DNA from: Anaerolineaceae bacterium
GTDB lineage: Bacteria > Chloroflexota > Anaerolineae > Anaerolineales > Anaerolineaceae
DNA length: 6,145 nt
Assembly (NCBI GenBank): GCA_028714615.1
Contig: JAQTMA010000237.1
Coordinates: forward strand, 1 to 6,145
Reading direction: 5' to 3'
A program made the position numbers and the translations under genes. Positions 5,937-6,145 of the stretch are shown piece by piece. Under the pieces are notes generated by a model, which ran no database searches, was not told the origin of the DNA, and worked only from the letters and a program-made list of their open reading frames with translations. Within the stretch, counting starts at the first letter, position 1. Every line of letters begins with the position of its first letter.

Positions 5937-6145
5937 CTACAGGACAGCCAAAGCCCTTTCTAAATTCTCGCCGCCGATCACCAGGCGGTGGTCGGATGCC
6001 AGGTAAACCAGGTTCAGATTGATACCGGCATTCGCCAAACGCCGGCAGAGTTGCCCGATTTCACCGGGGCGGTTCTGGATGGGGATCACCAATACTTTTG
6101 GCTCGTCTTTGACCACGATGCCCAATTTCTCCAGCACCTGGCGAG
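5937..6145 (-). CDS. ACT-domain protein, C-terminal fragment
   Basis: Only the last 68 complete codons are in the window; the frame is still open at the edge, so the GTG at 6137 is probably internal. The text KVLVIPIQNRPGEIGQLCRR followed by LANAGINLNLVYLASDHRLVI is a typical ACT fold: a strand, the NRPGE turn, a helix, then AGINL and a second strand. It ends ENLERALAVL, the usual last helix. Small bacterial proteins with two tandem ACT domains end this way, and the preceding RQVLEKLGIVVKD fits a linker helix after a first ACT domain. ACT domains bind amino acids or other small ligands to regulate metabolism. It lies 13 bases before xdhC, so the two are probably co-transcribed. Ligand unknown. 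Confidence 0.8.
   Translation of the reverse strand, partial: RQVLEKLGIVVKDEPKVLVIPIQNRPGEIGQLCRRLANAGINLNLVYLASDHRLVIGGENLERALAVL

Noticed and set aside
1..6145. CRISPR array, tRNA or rRNA genes, phage or transposase genes
   Set aside because: No regularly spaced repeats, no tRNA-like cloverleaf and no recognisable mobile-element protein were found on either strand.

Overview
The window reads as bacterial chromosome, GC-rich in the genes, with every supportable gene on the minus strand. Protein flavour (SauS/EutE-type acylating aldehyde dehydrogenase, a two-domain XdhC, a Gfo/Idh/MocA oxidoreductase with a Trp-rich middle, a ROK sugar kinase) and an intergenic hairpin of the AGACGCCCC/GGGGCGTCT kind suggest a Chloroflexota-like (Anaerolineae-type) heterotroph. 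That assignment is inference from the look of the proteins, not proven here.

Reading in the direction of transcription (right to left), the first unit is: the end of an ACT-domain protein (5937-6145, cut by the window edge), an XdhC/CoxI-family protein (4874-5923), a Gfo/Idh/MocA oxidoreductase (3664-4812) and a ROK-family sugar kinase (2904-3650). Two of the three gaps are 13 bases, which supports one operon. The kinase keeps both phosphate-binding loops and the zinc motif, but lacks about 70-85 internal residues, including the stretch that normally carries the catalytic Asp. The unit ends in a hairpin plus short T-run at 2835-2863.

A gene-free stretch of about 360 bases (2546-2903) follows. 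It is rich in inverted repeats: a 24-base imperfect pair at 2671-2798 with a nested, partly competing hairpin, a small perfect hairpin at 2799-2815, and the terminator. Its left end holds a near-consensus sigma-70 promoter (TTGACA, 17 bases, TATAGT) that drives leftward, abutting a 33-bp palindrome.

The second unit is iclR (1736-2545), a roughly 360-residue transaldolase-family protein (630-1721) and the first half of a CoA-acylating aldehyde dehydrogenase (1-551, cut by the window edge). The palindrome covers the predicted transcription start and runs into the iclR start codon, so it looks like an autoregulatory IclR operator controlling the unit. The pairing of a transaldolase-type lyase with an acylating aldehyde dehydrogenase under an IclR regulator suggests an inducible route that splits a sugar or sugar analogue and converts a short aldehyde to an acyl-CoA. 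The substrate cannot be read from this window. It is the best candidate for a little-described system here.
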